Assembly (NCBI GenBank): GCA_008360975.2
Contig: CM039182.1
Coordinates: forward strand, 103,385,443-103,449,442
Reading direction: 5' to 3'
Source of the DNA: Lichenostomus cassidix
Lineage: Eukaryota > Chordata > Aves > Passeriformes > Meliphagidae
Length of the DNA stretch: 64,000 nucleotides
The translations under genes and the position numbers were made by a program. The notes below the pieces were generated by a model. It was not told the origin of the DNA. It saw only the letters and a list, made by a program, of their open reading frames with translations, and ran no database searches. This document shows, piece after piece, positions 1-13,152 of this stretch. How positions within the stretch are numbered: the first letter of the stretch is position 1; each line of letters begins with the position of its first letter.

Positions 1-2559
1 TGCGTATATCAGCAATGCAGTAATTGGTTTTCTACAGTCATCAGAGTCAAAATGATGCAATGTTACTTTTAAATTTTTTTCCTTTTTCAAGCATCTTCCA
101 AATCAGGCACTCTATGTGCTATTTGTGATGCAGCAAGGATGTACAGGAAAAGAGACACCAGCGAGACTTTTCAATGAGTGTATTTAGCATTACTTAAAAA
201 TAACTACTTCCTTTGCATGCTCTTGTTTTTGTGATTTACAGGCTTATAAAGGGAAATAGGACTAGAAAAACATATCACATGGGCAAAAGAATCTCTTTCC
301 CGATTCAGAAAATGTAGCATGATGAAAGTGCTGGACTATATTTGCAAGACTTCTTCACTTAGATCACACAAAATAATCCCCAGTTCTCATGAATATGTGA
401 TCTTAACTCTGTACATGTGAGGCTGAACATGGGCAGATCTAAATGAATCACCTCATAGGATTTTTTTCCACCATACTTGCTGTGCAGGATAGCATGTACC
501 AGTGTGCTATCAAGCAAGTTGGAGTTCAGACAGACGCAGTTTACAATGTAGAAGCACATTTTTAATTAGTCCTATGGAAATAAAAGACCACTTAGAGAGG
601 GACCATTGGATTTTAGAGTGCTTTGTGTTAAATGAAAAACTCACAACATGTTTTTTACGGAGACTGAAATGCATTAATCCATTGATTTTTACTTTGATCA
701 CTAAAAATCAATGGCATCACTGCTCTGTTTTCTGTATACACATTTTAACCATATCTGATTTTATCCATTTATTTAATTCAGAAAGTTCTTTTATGTGAAA
801 TCTCAGTATTTCTGAGGTGCATCTAGTATTTTGAGGGGAGCTTATAATGAATGTTATGTTGTAGAATGTTTTCAATGGAATGGACTACAGCACAATTATT
901 TCACAAAATTTTTCTGCTCCCTCTGATGGGTTCCATTCTCTACAGAAAAAAGTCATCCTCAGAAGAGTTAGCTCTCTGCTCCATGACCTTCACAGAGCAT
1001 CTTTCTCTCTTTCTATTTCAGTGTGCCATCTGTGGAACTAATTTTGGTTATGCAAGGATGTTCCACTAGGAGTATTCTGGACCTCTACTTCATGGCATAG
1101 GATGTAATCTGATCTGTAAAAAAACAGGCCATGGCTGATTCATATTATTTCATTTGCATGTGGAACCAAACTGTTTGGTGACAGATGAGAGCTATATTTA
1201 TATGGTGATATTTCAATGTCTGATCATGATTTTTTTTTCTAGATTTCTAGGGGTTTTTTTGTTTTAAAGTATTCTTGCTTAGAAATACAAAGATAATAAG
1301 AAATTATGTTTTAATATTATTACAATAAAACACTCAAGTAGATTTACTGTAATTTTTTGTATTTGATTTTTTTGGTTTTCACTCAGCATGAATTTTTAAA
1401 ATTTCAAAATGTTTCATTATGCTGAAAACTATTTTCATACCAGTTCCAGAATCAAATTTATGCTGTCGACATCAACTGTGATTCATATATGCTTTCAGGT
1501 ATTTTGTAATTATTTTATTATTTGAAAATTCGATAATAAAATGATATGTACTCTTCCCCCCTCCCCATTATTTCCTGTTGTATTTCATGAAAATGAAGTT
1601 GGTTTTATTCCTAAGGTTCTATTGGGTAGATATTTTCTTTTTACTCTATTCTGTGGCTATTCCTGCTATTTCTGTCTATGGGCTCCATCAGCTTCCTCTT
1701 CACAGTGTTGAGCCTGGTAAAGAATGACCAAATTTATTCCCCTCCCCTAATAATGTAGAGCAAACAGAGAGAGAATTCTGATGTTTTGGGACAACCTTCG
1801 CTTCATGGGGTGTTCCCAGATTGCTCATTTTACTTCTAGTAACTGAGAACAATATGCAATTTTCCTACAAATTCAAAGGAAGACAAGAAGAGTAGGACAA
1901 GTTTTCTTGATATTCAGTATGAATTACATGAAACTGCTCCATCCTGGAAGCAAGGGAGTGTATTAATTCATCCCACATATTTTTCTTCTGGAAAAGAGTA
2001 AGTCATTGCAGGCTTTTAACAATGCGACTCAGTACTCCTTATTAAAGGACTGACTGTTTCTTGTCCATATGCTTTTTTTCTTTTTTTCCTGGGGAAATAG
2101 GAAGCTCCTGAAAGGGAAGGACTAACAGCTTTAATCCACATGATATAAATACAAGGATATCTGCAAACTTGCACAACACTGCTTCAGTGAGCTGTCTTCT
2201 GTCCTTACAGAATTTCTGTTCTAATTGAGTCTAATTTTGGCATAATATTTTGCTGTATTAGGACATAGCGTGACACACATGCATGCTTTGTTGGCTTATT
2301 GATGTCCATCTTCAACATTTCCCAACATAATGTCTCTTGGCTACAAAACAGTCTCACAGATTCAGAATAAAAATAATCTTCTTAAACCCTGTGAAGCATG
2401 GGTGTAGCAGCATGGCTTTTGTTGACATTCGTTTGATTTTTGTATAATTTTTTAATCTTGTGCAATATAAAAGTCCAACACCTTGCAATGTAAAATGGAC
2501 TGAATGAATGATAAAGGATAAAAAACGTTGGGAAAACATCCCATGTTGAGGTAGGTCAT
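1..2559. other. AT-rich unique sequence, no gene seen
   Basis: No repeat family, RNA gene or convincing exon could be recognised. Open frames here are under 100 codons, lack any domain signature and overlap on both strands, as expected by chance. The stretch is rich in A and T runs. It may be intergenic or intronic. Confidence 0.6.
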
Positions 2560-2940
2560 TGTGCTGGTTTTGTCTGGGGTAGAATTAATTGCCTTCACAG
2601 TGACTTGCAGACAGCTTTGTTTTGGATTTGGGCTGAACACAGGGTTGAGATGGTTTTGTTCTTGAGCAGGGCTTAGACAGAGCCAAGGATTTTCTGTTTC
2701 TTGTACTTCCACGCTGGTGAGGAGGTCGGGGTGCCTGGGAGGTTGGGAGGAGACACAGCTGGGACAGGTGACCCCAACTGACCAAAGGGATATTCCAGAC
2801 TATATGACATCATGCTCAGCATATAAAGTGAGGGGATGGAGATAAGGGGTGGGCATTTGGAGTGATGGTGTTTGTCTTCCCAAGTCACTGTTACGCACGA
2901 TGGGGCCCTGCTCTCCCGGAGATGGCTGAACACCCAAATT
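2560..2940 (+). mobile_element. ERVL-like solo LTR, 3' truncated
   Basis: The sequence opens with TGTGCTGG and runs through a block shared with the LTRs at 5521 and 40546 (CCAAAGGGATATTCC at about 2782, then CATGCTCAG just before a TATA box). After the TATA box it follows a different subfamily, recognised from the block around GTCTTCCCAAGTCACTGTTA and a GATGGCTGAACACC motif near 2920. It stops near 2936-2940, before any polyadenylation signal or the usual terminal CA, so the 3' third is missing. From family knowledge this resembles an LTR of avian ERVL elements. The subfamily name is not certain. The open frames on the minus strand here are by-products of the LTR. Confidence 0.78.
2821..2828 (+). 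promoter_or_regulatory. TATA box of the truncated LTR
   Basis: ATATAAAG follows CATGCTCAGC, the same position as the TATA box of the sister LTR at 40795. It marks the U3/R side of the LTR promoter. Whether it is still used cannot be told from sequence. Confidence 0.55.
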
Positions 2941-5520
2941 CTGGGCTTGTAAATCTGGATCATCTCCCACAAATTGTTTTAGGAAAAAGATAATTATATA
3001 AAGGATTTGGAGGTAGACAAGGAGAAAAATGGAAACAGGGAAAGGGGAGAAGCACCCTTATAATCTGATGAATTTTAGGATGTTGTCAGTATTGTTCCTG
3101 AAAAATGCCTTCAAATATAGATAAGGCATTGATTTCCTCATAAAACTCCCCAAACCTTCACCATATATTCCTATGGTATCTGAATTTATGATTCAAAAGG
3201 GTTGCTGCTGAACAATATGCTGAATATAAAGGTTCCTAAAAACTCCCCGACTGCCTACTTTTGGATAGGTTTTCTTCAGTATTTAAAATTTTGTGTTTTT
3301 TTGAAGAATGATGCAGTATTTTACTGTGTGTTTTGGTGAGGGACTTTGGGGTAACTTTTCCATCTGTTGCAACTTCTTTGCTGCCTTCCCAGGGCACCAA
3401 CCCTGCATTTGGAGAGAAGACCTTCTTGGTAATGGAGCTGCTGCAGTTTGAAGGAGCCAGCCTCTTCCTGCTGCCATCTCATGATCCTCTCCATCCTTCT
3501 GCCAGTTGGGACCTGTCTGAGTGTTTTAGATTGGATGCTAATCAGGCATCACTATACTTATGTTTATTTCCCTTTGTTTCTCTTGGTTTTTTTGTGTCTT
3601 TGTGCCTCTGTACATCCCCTCACTGTGAATGTAACAATAATTCACTTCCAAACTGATTGCAGAAGAACTTGTTTTACTCAAAATTACAAAGATGATCTCT
3701 CTTGTTCTCTTCTGTCTCTATATCAGAAGATCTATCAGAGTATCACCTGCTTTTAGATTTGCATGTTCTTCCTAGTTTTTTGCATTCAACCTGTCTGTAT
3801 TTTCACTAAAACAGGGCGTTTTTTTCCCCCTGACTGGTTCTACTTTGATTTTGAACATGGTGGTTGGAGACCACATGTGGTTGAAGTTGCAGACTTTCTG
3901 ATCTTCTGGTTGAAGTTTAAGGTTATTTCTTCTCTCCTAGGGATTTTTTGGTAAAGGTTTTGGGAACAGAATCTCAACACTGCCCAAGCAGACACACTCA
4001 GGAAAAAATAGTGAGAAGTACACTACAGAGCCAGAATCCTAAATCAGGAGCTGAGTACAACATTCTGACCCTGAACAATTTGGATAGCTCAAAATGACAC
4101 TGGAGTTATATTTTAAATAAGACTTCGGTGGTAATATGCTCCCACAAAAGATATTTTTTTTTTGTTCCTACTGGAAAGAAGAAAAATGGCAGCATTATTC
4201 AGATTGTACAGACTATTATATTCAAAGCTCCTTTTTCTTTGGGGAAGGCAAAGGACTTGTAAATGATTTTTGATTGCCATCATTTATAATTTTTGCATTT
4301 GATGTCACTGTTGCAAAAGCAGCAGCTTTGCATCCTTAGCATGACACACACATTTTGCAAATGAGACAATAAAATAAAACCAGACAAAAGGAATATACCA
4401 CCAAAAGGGGGGAAAGCACTGTTGCTAATATCACATAGAGAAAGAGATTGAGAGAGACTACTCACATTTTTCAAGTACAGAGCAGGTCAGGCAGCTTCTG
4501 CTCAGGAGGTGTTATGCCCCTATTTGAAAGGGCAAGTATTTTAAAAGTCTTGTCTGCCAGAGATCTGGAAATAAGATTGCTTTATATCTAATTTTAAAAT
4601 CTAAATCTTTTAATGAGCTTATTTTATCTGAATGTTAAATAAAAGTATTCAGGTGTGTATTCAGACAGGAATATCTAGTTTCTGTTTATATTCTCACTAG
4701 TATTTCCTCATGTTTGCTGTCCAATAGATCTTTAAAGGAGCGCTTGGGAATAAGCAGATAAGAATAAGACTGTCTGCAGGGCCAGAAGTGCATCTGCAAT
4801 GTCATATTAAACCCAAGTCTTGGAAATAACTTTTTCTGTCACTTGGCACATTTAAAAACTTATTCAGGAGAAAAATTATGTCATTATCTACTCCAAATTT
4901 GACTTTTTTGGTCTAGATTTTTAGACTATTAAAAGTGATCAATGACAACTTTATGACAATTTTCCTGTAATACCAGGAAGGAGATAACTAAGACAACTTT
5001 GATTGCCGTGGAGCCTTTTAAAAAACAATGGCATTTTATTAGCACAAAACAATAGTGCACCACAAAGAAAGCAGTATCTGGCCAGTGTGCATTTTACATA
5101 AAAATAATAGAAAAAGATCTGCAATCAAGATGCAGTTGTGTTGTAAAATATATGAAGGACTGGACTACTCAAATTAAGCCACAGTCCATGACAGCTGTCA
5201 GTTCTTTTAAACAAACTTCCTGGAGGTTGTGCAGATCAGGCAGTTTTTCCCAGAAAGTATCCTAGATAGCAGGTACTGATCCTAGATATGAAACCTGAGC
5301 CTATTGCAAAGCCATTTTGGTCAATACATTTTGTCTCTAAGACAATAAATGTTCTAAGTCACGAGTTGTGGCTCCTGACCAATTCCAATAAATGGAATAA
5401 GCCATCAAAGGAAGTGCCAGACTCCTGAAACAAGAACTTGTGGGTTGGTCCTGGCTGAAAAGGAAGCTCAGGGGTTTCACATGAGTTTGTCATACGTCAG
5501 TTTACCTTGTGAATTTGTCC
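2941..5520. other. AT-rich unique sequence, no gene seen
   Basis: Nothing recognisable was found. Overlapping frames at 3333-3656 and 3448-3756 (107 and 102 codons) lie in a T/C-rich patch and look like chance. The region contains runs of T and A but no defined repeat. Confidence 0.55.
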
Positions 5521-5900
5521 TTATGTTATCTGGGATAGGGTTAGTTTTCTTCTTAGTAGCTGGTACAGGGCTGTGTTTTGGATTTAGTATAAGAATAACA
5601 TTAACAGTGTGCTGATGGTTTAGTTCTAACTAAGTAGTGCTTACTCTAAGCCAAGGACTTTTCAGTTTCCCATGTTCTGCCAGTGAGAAGCTGCACAAGA
5701 AGCTACACAAGGAACTGGCCAGGCCAAGTGACCAGAACCAGCCAAAGGGATATTCCAAATCATAGAACTCATGCTCAGTATGTAAACTGAGGGATTTGGC
5801 CAGGAGCCTCTGATTGTTGCTCAGGGATGGGCAGGGCATCAGTCAGTGGGTGGTGACTGATCATTCTTTGCCTCACTGGTTTCTCTTGGGTTTTATTAAT

Positions 5901-5955
5901 CTCTCTCTCTCTCTCCTCTTCATTACAATTGTTATTATTTTATTTTATTTTATTT
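5901..5955 (+). repeat. (CT)n and (TTTTA)n simple repeats inside an LTR
   Basis: A CT run of about 16 bases is followed by TTATT/TTTTA repeats. This lies where other copies of the LTR also carry simple repeats, just upstream of the polyadenylation signal. Confidence 0.7.
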
Positions 5956-5961
5956 CAATCA

Positions 5962-5967
5962 TTAAAC
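5962..5967 (+). promoter_or_regulatory. ATTAAA polyadenylation signal of the LTR
   Basis: ATTAAA is followed by CTGTTCTGATCTCAACCC, the same context as ATTAAA at 41018 in the full-length copy. The conserved position supports its role as the LTR polyadenylation signal. Confidence 0.6.
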
Positions 5968-8900
5968 TGTTCTGATCTCAACCCACGAGTTTCACTTTTT
6001 TCTCCGGTTGTCCTCCCTACCATGGAGGCAAAGAGGAGGATGAATGAGTGGCTGTGTGATACTTGCTTGCTGGTACTATGACAGGATTATAGACTGCTGT
6101 GTGGCTGTTTCAGCAACAGTATGGGGACTGCCCAGCAGCACTGGGAACAAAAGGGGAAACATTTTTTGGCTGATTCAGTTCAGGCCATATCATATGGATG
6201 GACCTCAAGCTCTCTGGAACAAAGCTCTTTGCACTTCACTGCCCTTCCAGCATGAATTGGAGCATGGTAGCCCACTCATGCAGTTACTTGGAAAGCAGCT
6301 AGCTCATTCTTGCTGTAGGCAATTATCTGGGAAAGGTGACATGGAAGGACAAGATGCAATAACTTTAATGAATAGTTTCTCAGACAGAAAGGTTCTCAGG
6401 CCAGAAGCAATCATTATGATAATCTATTCTGAAATTCTGCAAAGAATAGGACACTGTGTTTCATTCAGAGAATCCTACAGTAAGATCAATACTTAAAAAC
6501 AACTTCAACAAAATGTCAAAATTTAGATTTTTTTAAGGATATTCAACCCTGTAAGTTCTAAATAAGCACATGTAAGGTCCTCAAAGCATGTTGTTATATT
6601 CTAGCAACAGATTTTCCTTTCATGTTCTAATTGAAGCTGGCATATGCTGCTGGCATTTTGAATAACATTGCCCTCCATATCATTCCAGTCTGGCATAGGA
6701 AAATGCCATTCTCTTACTTCTCATTTCAGTCAGATTTTAGATTTCTATTTTTCTTCAATAGATTATAAATAATGTGCATACATTTAATAAGAATTATGTC
6801 CTGAACAAGTACAGAAAAGAGGTAATTGAAACAATCCTTTTGCTGTTTTCAGTAGTCGAGTCAGTACTCACCCACATGAGGTTCAAAAGAAAGTAGGGGT
6901 GGACATTCATATTTCTGACAGGGAGCTAGCATATGGTGTTAATGTAAAGTCTGGACAAAGGGAAAAAAGAATACTTGTTTTTTACAAGATTTTAATGGTA
7001 TTTACTTTTTAAAAGGCAAGTTTCACTGATAAGTCTTTTGTTTCAGTTCAAGAGATTAGTCTTACAGCTCTCATTTGGCAAATAAGATTCTTTGTCATGG
7101 TTTGGATCTTTCCATTCCCTGAGCCATGATTGCCTTCAATCTCTGGAAGAATTGTTTTGAATTGAAGTCGACACTGAAGTCATTTGTCTTTACATATATA
7201 AGAGAACCTTTCTTCCTCTTACATAATGTGTCTGCCCAGAAAGCATTTGCTATTTGGGCTTTGTCATTAGGATACCACATATGTGCAATTAATTGGCTGC
7301 TTTTGTCAAAAGAAGAGTATTTAATCATAAAGGCAAAAGGCTTTTGTTCTTTGCAAAGAGCAAGTCATATTAAATGAAGCTGCTCTTTCCTTTACCACAT
7401 CATACACCAGTTTAAGATGTGTGTTTCCTTATTAATAGAATAGTAATTAAATGAGAAATTTTGAATTTTAGAGTTATGTAATACTGTACAGCATTATGCA
7501 GAATTTGCTCTGTGTTACATATGTCATTCTCATTATCATCCAGACTTTTTATTTCTTGTCCATTCCCCCGATCTCTCAAATTGCCTGCACCCCAGTTTAT
7601 GTTCTATGAATCATTCTGTTCTTCTTACCAGTCTTAGCCTAAATCTGTCCACATAACGATTCTGTTGACTCAAAGTACTCTATTGCCCTTTCAACCCTTA
7701 GCCTTCTTTTTTCCTACCTTGCTGGCCTTGAACATCGTCCTTCTTCACATTGACTTTAAGACCCTATAATCTTTTAAATTGTTCTCTTTAAATACAACAT
7801 TTTTTCCCTTAAGCTTAAATTTTAGGTTTCTTCTGAAAATTTAATATACAGTTTTTACTGGTGAAATTCTTGTAAAATAATTTTTTATTTTAAACATTTT
7901 TATTGTTGCATTTAGATATTTTATTTACATCATATGATGAAGTAGACTCTCAAAACAGGTGTATAAATGCTTACTTCTCAGAAAAAAAATGAATTTAAGC
8001 AATATAGTCTCATGTTCAGACATGCTAAGCCATCTGCACCTTATTCTTCTCTCAGTGACAGTACTGGGCTTCAGATATTGGGCAGTGGTATTTATACACT
8101 GAAGATGAGATTCATCTCACCAACATTCATCCAGACATCATGTATCCACTTTAAGACAGTCATCTAACCTTTGTCTGTGGTCATGAAAGGCACAAGATGA
8201 CTACTCCATCCTAAATGCATGGTGACTGAAGGAAATTGTGCCTTCTTTCCTCTGATGAAGGAATAAGCTTCTAATCAGTAGATGTGGATGCTCAGAAAAA
8301 TAAGTGAAAGGAATACCATTGCTGGAGCAGAAAAAAAAAGAAAAAGGAAACATTTCACTTAATTATAACTACTAACCTAGGCTGACACTTTGTTTTGTCT
8401 TATTCAGAATTTCTTCTAGTTCATCAGGGCATATCCAAATCAATATTAATGACAGTACTTCAGTTATCATTTATCACCTTCTCCATGCAAAGCAAATATT
8501 CTTACTAAATGAACAGAACTTTTTCATAATTTGAAGGGTTTCTGATACTCCGTACACAAAGCCAGTAATGCAAGTTTAAGAGTATTTTCCTATCCTAGAA
8601 AAAGAATTGTCCTTGGCATCCCCTCTGCCTCCTCCAAGAGTTCAAGAGCATCCTTTTCTATAACCTGAGAATTCTTGAATGTTCAGAAAATCCTCTGTGT
8701 AAAATTCATGACAGACCTTGCAAAGCAGAATGTGTTCATGAAAGAGGGCCCAGGTTTTTGCATATTGAGGAGTTATTAAAATCCTGTCCAATATACATGG
8801 TTTTGTCAATTTTTGAAAAAGCAGAACGACCATACGTTTTTCTGTTACATATTAGTGAAGAATAATTTAAACACAAAATTTCTATGATTATTTGTATAAT

Positions 8901-11900
8901 GAGAGGGAGTATGGTGCAGATTATTTGAACATAAGGAACTCATGGTGAAATGTGACTTTATTAAAAAGTGCGTTAAATACAAGGTACACTCTATTGTTTT
9001 CAACATGTGCTCCTTGTAGAATTTTGAAATGCATGAGAGTCAGCTGCCATACCTTACATACTATATGAAATCCTGATAAACAGGCTTCTCATCCTGATAG
9101 ATATATGGATAAACAGAATAAGCAGCTAACATGATAGCTTTGGATCATAGTAGCATCTTTTATATAAAACAGTTCAGATCACAACATGTGATGCTCATAA
9201 CTTTGTGGGTTTATAATGAAAACAGAAAGAACTACAATTAAAAAGGAGGTTGTATACTCAGAGACACTGTGCAAATGATAAAACATCTTTAAAGTTTCTC
9301 AGCATTTTGAGAAGAGCAGCTTGCATTTAACTCTTTGATTTCTAGAAACAACACAGGGAAATTTGTACTTCTCTTCACAGTTGGCTAGAAGCATCTAATA
9401 TTTAAAAGTGGTGCCACCAGAGGCAGGGACGCTGGGATGATTAAAATCCTTCAGTCCCCTTCTGTTAACAGCAATTAGCCTTGGACATACCCTAGTGTAC
9501 TGCGGGAGACAGGCAATGCCTGTGCCTCCATGCCCATTGAGGTTTGAATGGCAAAGTTTGAAGGAATCCCACAGCTCCCTGTAGCTCAGTCCTGACCTGA
9601 GCTCATGGGTTTTGCAAGAAAGTTGGGCTTGAATTTGCTCTTGGAGGGGCAGACTCAGGGCCCAGAGGTGCAGTTTACAAGATGGTGGATGCCTGCACTT
9701 AACACCTCAGTCTGGAAACATCAAAAACTATGCTTGGAAAAGTAAATAAGAACTCTGTTTTACCCAACTCTTTGTAGCTCCACTGTTGCAGCTGAAGCAA
9801 ATGCCTGGAATATGAATATTAAAGATTGGGGTTTTTGTTAAATATATCTAAGAAAGACTGAAAACTTAGCTGGAAGGAATAAGTCCTCAGAGAAGAAAAT
9901 GGGGCATGTTGTGTATAGAGCCATCACAGGCTGTTTTGCTTTGGTCTGAAACAGTAGGAACTCTGGGATTTTTGAAGTTTCCCAACTTTTAGGGATCTGC
10001 CTATGACACAAAATAGTTCAGCTAAAGAAGTGTTGAATTCAATAGCAAATGCTCTATGATACTCAGTGGAACACCTATTTTGGCCAACAGCATCAACTTT
10101 GAAGATTAAATAATGCTGATCACCTCTCCAGAGTGATTTGACAATTTTTCTTAGTTAATTGGGCTTTAGTTAAGGTTGAGGGATTTAGCTTGGCCTACGG
10201 CCCATCTGGATCAAAGAAGCCAACAAAATATCATTGAAAAATAAATGTACAGACTCCAATTTAGCTTTTGTGGAGGTCACACATGATTTGTTTTGGCTTA
10301 GATTTAGTTTCTCATAATTTTGCTCTAAAAAATGGTGCAACAATAACATTCAAACTTTCACAGAGAAACTTTTAAAAGGGACATCTAGATGTTCTCTGTT
10401 AGTTCTGGAGGATTATTTGAATTTTCAGAAATTTTTATGAATAAAATAAATACAATAGCACTTTCTACCTGGTTCCAAAGGTGTTTACAAACAAATTATA
10501 AATGTTTGTATAGTTTTAAAAATCTTTCTACATTAATATGACATTGAAAACATGCTTTAATCCAAACTCTCTTTCCTTTAATCTTCTTTACAATACTCCT
10601 CCCAGTGCCTCACAACATCAACAATAAAAATGAAAGTGACAAATAATGTGCTGTACAACTTCCTTTGAATGATGATATTTAGAGCCCCTGTGCAAATTAA
10701 GAAACCCTTATCAAGATGTAGACTAATGCTTTCCAAGATGATCTGCAGAATCCCATAGATTATAGAGGATTTCCAGCTAAGAGTTTGATAACAGAAGTGA
10801 AAAATGATCGGCAGGAGTTTTTGAGCACTGATAGTGATCATAATGAAGATGTTTGGGAAGGAATGTTTGAGGAAAATATTTAAAGAATGGTCAATCTTTG
10901 CCTGTGAAAATGGTTTTGCAATGGAAAATGGGTTTTTTAAATGGCCAGAATCTATGCCTCCTGCAGGAAATTACAGCTTTGCCCTGTGGGACTTGTACTG
11001 TGCCTTTGCAGCCTTGTCCAGGTTCCTCTGCCAGACTTCATATCCTCCTTAGGTATATCAGGTTCCACTTATTGCCACAGCAATGCTGCAGCAGAGGTAT
11101 CATTGCCAAAAGAAAAATCATAATTTTCAACTCAGTGTAAAAACCTCTTAAAACTCAGGATGAGAGTGTCCTTCTTTGACACTAATCTGAGACACTTTTG
11201 GCCTTCTGCTGAGGAAAGCTGACTGTCCATGAATTAAAGCATGGCTGATAGGATCACTAGGTGCTCAGAAACTCTGAAAAACCAAGGTCTTTCAGACATG
11301 ACATAGAAAAAAAGGTGATATCTGGAAGGAGTTGAAGGTTAAATATTTAAGGCTAAAAGTACTTAAAATACTCTTACCCTCGACTTTCAAGCATTGCATT
11401 GACTTTCAGGCTCATATTTAGGTACGGACATTAATGGTTTCATTTTCAGAGCTGTATCTTTGACTTATAGTGCAGCTGCTTATTTAGACCCCTATTTAGA
11501 TCACAAATTTAGGTTTAAGACCCCAGGTTATTCTATTCTTTCTGGTATCAGCTTATTAAAATAATTGCCAGGTTTACTACATTTTTGGAACAAGGGTACA
11601 AGTGCTCTTTTCAGAAGGAGTTTAAATAATTTATAAAAATTGAGACGGAGAGATCATAGTGTAAGATCAGGCATTAACCTAGGTGGTTTTCTGTATATCT
11701 GTCAGAGGAAAAAGACAAATATACAGATTGGAAAAACAAATGTGCTTTCTTCGAGACTTAAAAGAGATTTAGAGAGTGAAGCACAGTGTATCCAGGTTTC
11801 CCTGCTGCAGCTGAAATCTCAGGGCTCTTGGCTTCCTAGCAACAGTACATTCCTAACTCATGACTGGAGACAGTACAGACACAAATCAGTCTATCACTTG

Positions 11901-12250
11901 GCATATAACAGATCAATCTATTGACACTCCTTAGAATTGTTCTATATTTTCTAGCAAAGATATACAATGGCAATAGTGAGTACCAACACCAGGCAAAACA
12001 ATATAGAAAATGACATTTTTTATTTTGATTGGCATATCCTGTCCTGTTTTCTCTTTCTCTCTCCCTCAGAATCTCTTGAATGGTTCAGAAACTATGGGGG
12101 TCAAAAAAACATCTCTCCCCTGAAAGAAAAAAAGCAAAGGCAAAAGCTATCTTCCAGTGCTGCCCTCCTCACCTTCCCAGGACATTTTACTGTATCATCC
12201 CCCTGTTATTAACTCAGGGCTTTGTGCTCTCACCCTCAGACACAGTAATG

Positions 12251-12283
12251 CAGCACCCCACTCCCCCACCCCAACCCCCACCA
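12251..12283 (+). repeat. C-rich low-complexity patch
   Basis: About 33 bases made almost entirely of C with A and T (CCCCACTCCCCCACCCC core). No further structure is seen. Confidence 0.6.
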
Positions 12284-13049
12284 TGTCTTACTGACTAATA
12301 TCCTCTCTGTCTCCATTAAAATTTCCCCACACAGACAAGCAATTAGTTATGGCTATATTTCCTGAATAACTCTTCGGGTGGTTTGATGGGAGGAAACTGC
12401 ACTTCTTCCACACCTGTTTCATTTTACTTTTCACTTCACTGATGCAACTCTGAACACTCCCATGACCCCAGATATCTGGGATATTTTCTCTCTGATTTTT
12501 GAGTATAGAAAGCTGATTTGAGCTTTCTTCTCTCTCTCATCACCTTCACAGCTGCACTCCCCACTGTTCCTCTAGTCTGCTTAGGGGGAAATCTACAGTT
12601 AATAATTTTAAACTTAATTTTTAACTTTTAACTGGATTAGTTCATTGAGATAAATCTTTAGAGGAAGCAATTTAGCACATATTAGAGTGATGAAGTGAGG
12701 ATGAACTTGACCACAGAGATGCCATCCTAAATTACATGTTTGTACAAGGCTGGGCTGGCCATTGCTACATTGTTCAGTCCATTTCTCAAAACAAACAAAA
12801 AAATATTGTCAAATTCACCTTACTTTCCATGGATTAGATTCTAAATCAACCTAACCTTGTATTCAGCTTTCTTGTTAACCCTGTCTGCCCTTGAGAATTA
12901 TTTTTTTCTTGTCCTTTCTTCAGATTGTAAGATTTCTGAGAATCTTTTCCTCATATTCTTTTGCTTCTCCATACAAAAATGTTCACATTTATAAAGAGTC
13001 ATCTCTATAACCTTTCAGCTTTATGCACAATTCAGATGGCTCACACAGC

Positions 13050-13152
13050 TGAACATAAACAAAACTAAACAAAACAATACTCCCAAAACCAAGCAAACAA
13101 AGAAGAAACAAAAAACCCATCCCAAAACAAAACCCACAAAGGAACAAAAAGA
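13050..13152 (+). repeat. A/C-rich low-complexity repeat
   Basis: Irregular AAAC/CAAA units (for example AAACAAAACTAAACAAAAC) spread over about 100 bases. The composition resembles the larger tract at 33603-33836. On the minus strand it encodes a meaningless frame rich in Phe, Leu and Val. Confidence 0.65.

Larger units (their letters stand above)
5521..6077 (+). mobile_element. ERVL-like solo LTR, nearly complete
   Basis: This is a diverged copy of the LTR at 40546-41147. Shared landmarks in order are TTTTCTTCTTAGTAGCTGGT near 5547, AGTAGTGCTTAC near 5633, CAAAGGGATATTCC near 5742, CATGCTCAGTATGTAAA near 5770, GGTGGTGACTGATCATT near 5849, a CT and TTTTA simple-repeat patch, an ATTAAA polyadenylation signal, CTCAACCCACGAGTTTCAC near 5978, and a closing GCTGTGTGATACTTGCTTGC. 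The first few bases and the last 15 or so of the family consensus are altered or lost, so the ends are good to about 10 bp and no target-site duplication is visible. The TATA box has become TATGTAAA. A 150-codon frame begins inside its 3' end and is not considered a gene. Confidence 0.82.

Noticed and set aside
1021..1068. Possible zinc-finger exon (C-x2-C after a splice-acceptor-like T/C tract)
   Set aside because: Only one Cys pair and one His before a stop. The spacing does not fit the C2H2 pattern.
6044..6496. 150-codon plus-strand frame starting at the end of the LTR
   Set aside because: It starts in LTR sequence and shows no gag, pol or other domain. No primer binding site is present, so an ERV internal region is not supported.
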